Below, piece by piece: positions 62,141-64,000 of a stretch of 64,000 nt of DNA. Position 1 is the first letter of the stretch. Each line of letters begins with the position of its first letter. The notes under the pieces are model-generated. The model was not told the origin of the DNA. It did no database searches and saw only the letters and a program-made list of their open reading frames with translations. The position numbers and the translations under genes are program-made. This DNA comes from Diplolepis rosae (Eukaryota > Arthropoda > Insecta > Hymenoptera > Diplolepididae): NCBI GenBank assembly GCA_030998225.1, contig JAPYXD010000056.1, forward strand, positions 1,054,001 through 1,118,000, in the 5' to 3' direction.

Positions 62141-62873
62141 CAAAAACCTTTTTTTTTAAATATAGGGATGTCCCAAAAATTAAACCGTGTGAAGCTTACC
62201 CTATTATTGCTAGCATGTACGTCAACATGTTTGTTTGAAACACAGATTAGAATATATTCAACGTTTAAAAGGTGGGCGAGTACTTTGAAATTAAGGGTTG
62301 CTAGCATGTTTAACAGCAAGAACAGAAGAGAAAAGAGAACCCATTAGTTTTTTTCGTTTTTGAAACTGATTAGTTACATTGAAATTGAAACCTTATTATT
62401 TAAGCATAATCGCAGTTTTTCTTTAAATTCTTTCCAAGACAATTGTACTTTAAAACGAATCTTTTCCTACCTACTATTTACAGTAGAGATAGCTGCTTCC
62501 TTGGGTACATTTGTAAAAAAAGAAATTACATCCAGGGAAGCGAGAACAAAGTTCTTCGACATACTTACACCTTTAAATTTATTTTTTTTTATTTTGCCGA
62601 GGTGGTATTTTAAAAACATGGTACCAATTAAGAAGGATGCTAGATTTTAAGTCGCAGTGACCTATACATGGGATGATAGGCATAATAGGGTCACCACTTT
62701 CTATGTAGATTTCAGCTAGACCGTAGAATATCAAGCAAACGGCATTGGAGATTTTTGAATCCTTAGCTTACAAATTATTGATCAGTTTCTTTTCTTTCCA
62801 TCTTCTAACTAACCCGTTGATTATATTTTGTATTTTTATTGTCGTTTCTTTCGGGCAAGTTATTTTTCACGTA
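62141..62873. other. Non-coding stretch
   Basis: Short open frames on the plus strand have no recognisable motif. Nothing else is seen. Confidence 0.4.
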
Positions 62874-63355
62874 AAGGGTTTTCCAATAGGGACATAACAA
62901 TTTCGTATCTTTATATGAACGCACCCTTAAACTATTTTAATGAACTGTCAATGTCAAAACGTTAGTTAAAGTCAACATTTTCATCATGGTAAAGTTCACA
63001 AAACAGCAATGTTTGGAAATTATTAAAAATTACTACCGAAATTCTGAGTCGGTGGTCGTAACTTTAAGAGCGCTTACTCCAATTTTCGGCCGTAATAATC
63101 GTCCCACCCGACAGGCTGTGCGTGCTATAGTGGATAAATTCGAGACCAAATTTACACTATTGGACGTTCCGGTGCCAAAAAGACGTCATATTGCTCGAAG
63201 CGAAGAAATAATCGTAGCCGTAAGCGCATCGATTCAAACTGAGCCAAATCAGTCGATTCCATGTCGTTCTTAAGAATTGGGCATCGCTCAAACAAAACTG
63301 TGGCGTATTATGCGAAAAAATCTTGGCCTCATGCTTTTAAGATTAAATTGACTCA
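62874..63355 (+). pseudogene. DD41D element 5' end with N-terminal transposase
   Basis: The TIR AAGGGTTTTCCAATAGGGAC follows a TA, and 112 bases on an ATG (62986) opens MVKFTKQQCLEIIKNYYRNS. The HTH domains include GRNNRPTRQAVRAIVDKFE and, after a stop, ELGIAQTKLWRIMRKNLG. The leader is nearly identical to that of the copy at 58949-59891, so the two are the same subfamily. The catalytic part is missing because a non-LTR fragment adjoins at about 63355. Confidence 0.82.
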
Positions 63356-63359
63356 AGAC

Positions 63360-63735
63360 CTAAGGCAGAACATTATTAACAATCCAGAACTTACGCCTTT
63401 TTTTATGCTGAAAGCAATCACGTATATGCTTCCAAAGAAACCAGATGCCCAAAGTCCTCCAGACCTTAGACTGCCTTCTGACTGTTTACAGACTTCTCAC
63501 TGCTGTAATCTCTGATAAGGTCTACGGCCATTGTAAGTTAAATAATATCTTCACAGAAGAGCAAACGGGATGCTGCTTTAACTCCCTAGCTTTCAAGGAT
63601 CTAGCAACAATCGACAGTATCGTAGTGTCGAAAGCCAAACAACATCAGCGTAACTTGCACATGGTGTATGTTAACAATAAACAAGTTTTTCCCTCGGTTT
63701 CGCACAATTATCTAATGTATGATCGTAGGATTTAA
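63360..63735 (+). pseudogene. R2/R4-like non-LTR reverse transcriptase fragment
   Basis: The order INNPELTPFFMLKAITYMLP, then TVYRLLTAVISDKVYGH and NNIFTEEQTGC, then RNLHMVYVNNKQVFPSVSHN corresponds to RT motifs 0-3. The last piece is the palm motif A, normally AYxDYKKAFDSVPH; here the catalytic Asp is Asn. One frameshift lies near 63470. The rest of the RT is absent. Clade is judged only from motif style. Confidence 0.65.
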
Positions 63736-64000
63736 TTTCGTGGACATGCGATGTCCTTTTAGGAGACTAGAGACTTTCGTTCGTGGTCAACCGAGTGTAG
63801 TAGTAGTAGTATTTCTGAGCGCTTTTCCAAACGCTTGTCCTGAATTTTAAAAAATAGTCTCAATTCAACCAACAAGATCAAGGCTATTAAGGGGATCGTC
63901 TACCTTCGCGGTTTCAAAAAATCGAATTTTTTTTGCTACTACCGACTTCATCATTTATCTTTAAACGCGTTTTCTCGAAAGTAGTGTTTTTTTAAATTGT
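63736..64000. other. Non-coding end of window
   Basis: Contains a short GTAGTAGTAGTAGTA run at 63798. No gene is seen. Confidence 0.4.

Overview
This is a eukaryotic, almost certainly insect, intergenic region. It is AT-rich and packed with transposable elements of kinds common in insect genomes: R1-like and R2/R4-like non-LTR elements, several Gypsy-type LTR elements, Penelope-like elements (PLEs), mariner and DD41D Tc1/mariner elements, a hAT element, and many foldback/MITE-like units. The only host-like coding sequence I can support is one terminal exon of a family-35 beta-galactosidase on the minus strand (14634-15020). The species cannot be named from the sequence.

Layout. 1-2110: 5' part of an R1-like non-LTR element, minus strand. 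2573-9569: Gypsy element A (plus), with its reverse transcriptase palm deleted, its integrase split by a 1870-bp DNA transposon with 0.53-kb terminal inverted repeats (TIRs), and an unusual basic accessory ORF after pol. 9570-14350: non-coding, two adjacent foldbacks and a 170-bp (TAC)n tract. 14634-19441: beta-galactosidase exon, an internally deleted mariner, a 1.9-kb TIR element and a segment bounded by direct repeats. 20628-20925: hairpin-flanked minisatellite. 21410-28720: decayed LTR-element pieces, including one with LTR, primer-binding-site-like sequence and gag interrupted by an insertion containing a near-perfect hairpin. 29977-38353: hAT element. 38585-39330: TTAA-flanked TIR element. 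39877-45151: fairly complete Gypsy element E with a 174-bp 3' LTR. 46326-49458: two nested PLEs with hammerhead-like motifs. 49540-62140: DD41D, Gypsy, LTR and mariner fragments, several nested. 62874-63735: a DD41D 5' end joined to a non-LTR reverse transcriptase fragment.

The most striking object is the 8377-bp hAT element. It starts CAGTG, ends CACTG, and is flanked by the 8-bp direct repeat CGACAAAC, as expected for hAT. Its inverted arms are about 2.9 kb each, whereas hAT TIRs are normally tens of bases. The arms are nearly identical, apart from an indel of about 105 bp and scattered substitutions, and enclose a BED-finger/hAT transposase ORF (33741-35381) that looks truncated at its C terminus. 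It sits inside an older repeat whose second copy at 45445-45935 lacks the insertion.

The region reads as an insertion sink in which elements repeatedly landed in one another. In three cases (TIR element in Gypsy A, mariner in a Gypsy relic, hAT in a dispersed repeat) the pre-insertion sequence can be inferred from the flanks. Most coding pieces are pseudogenes. All family assignments come from reading motifs; no database search was possible.
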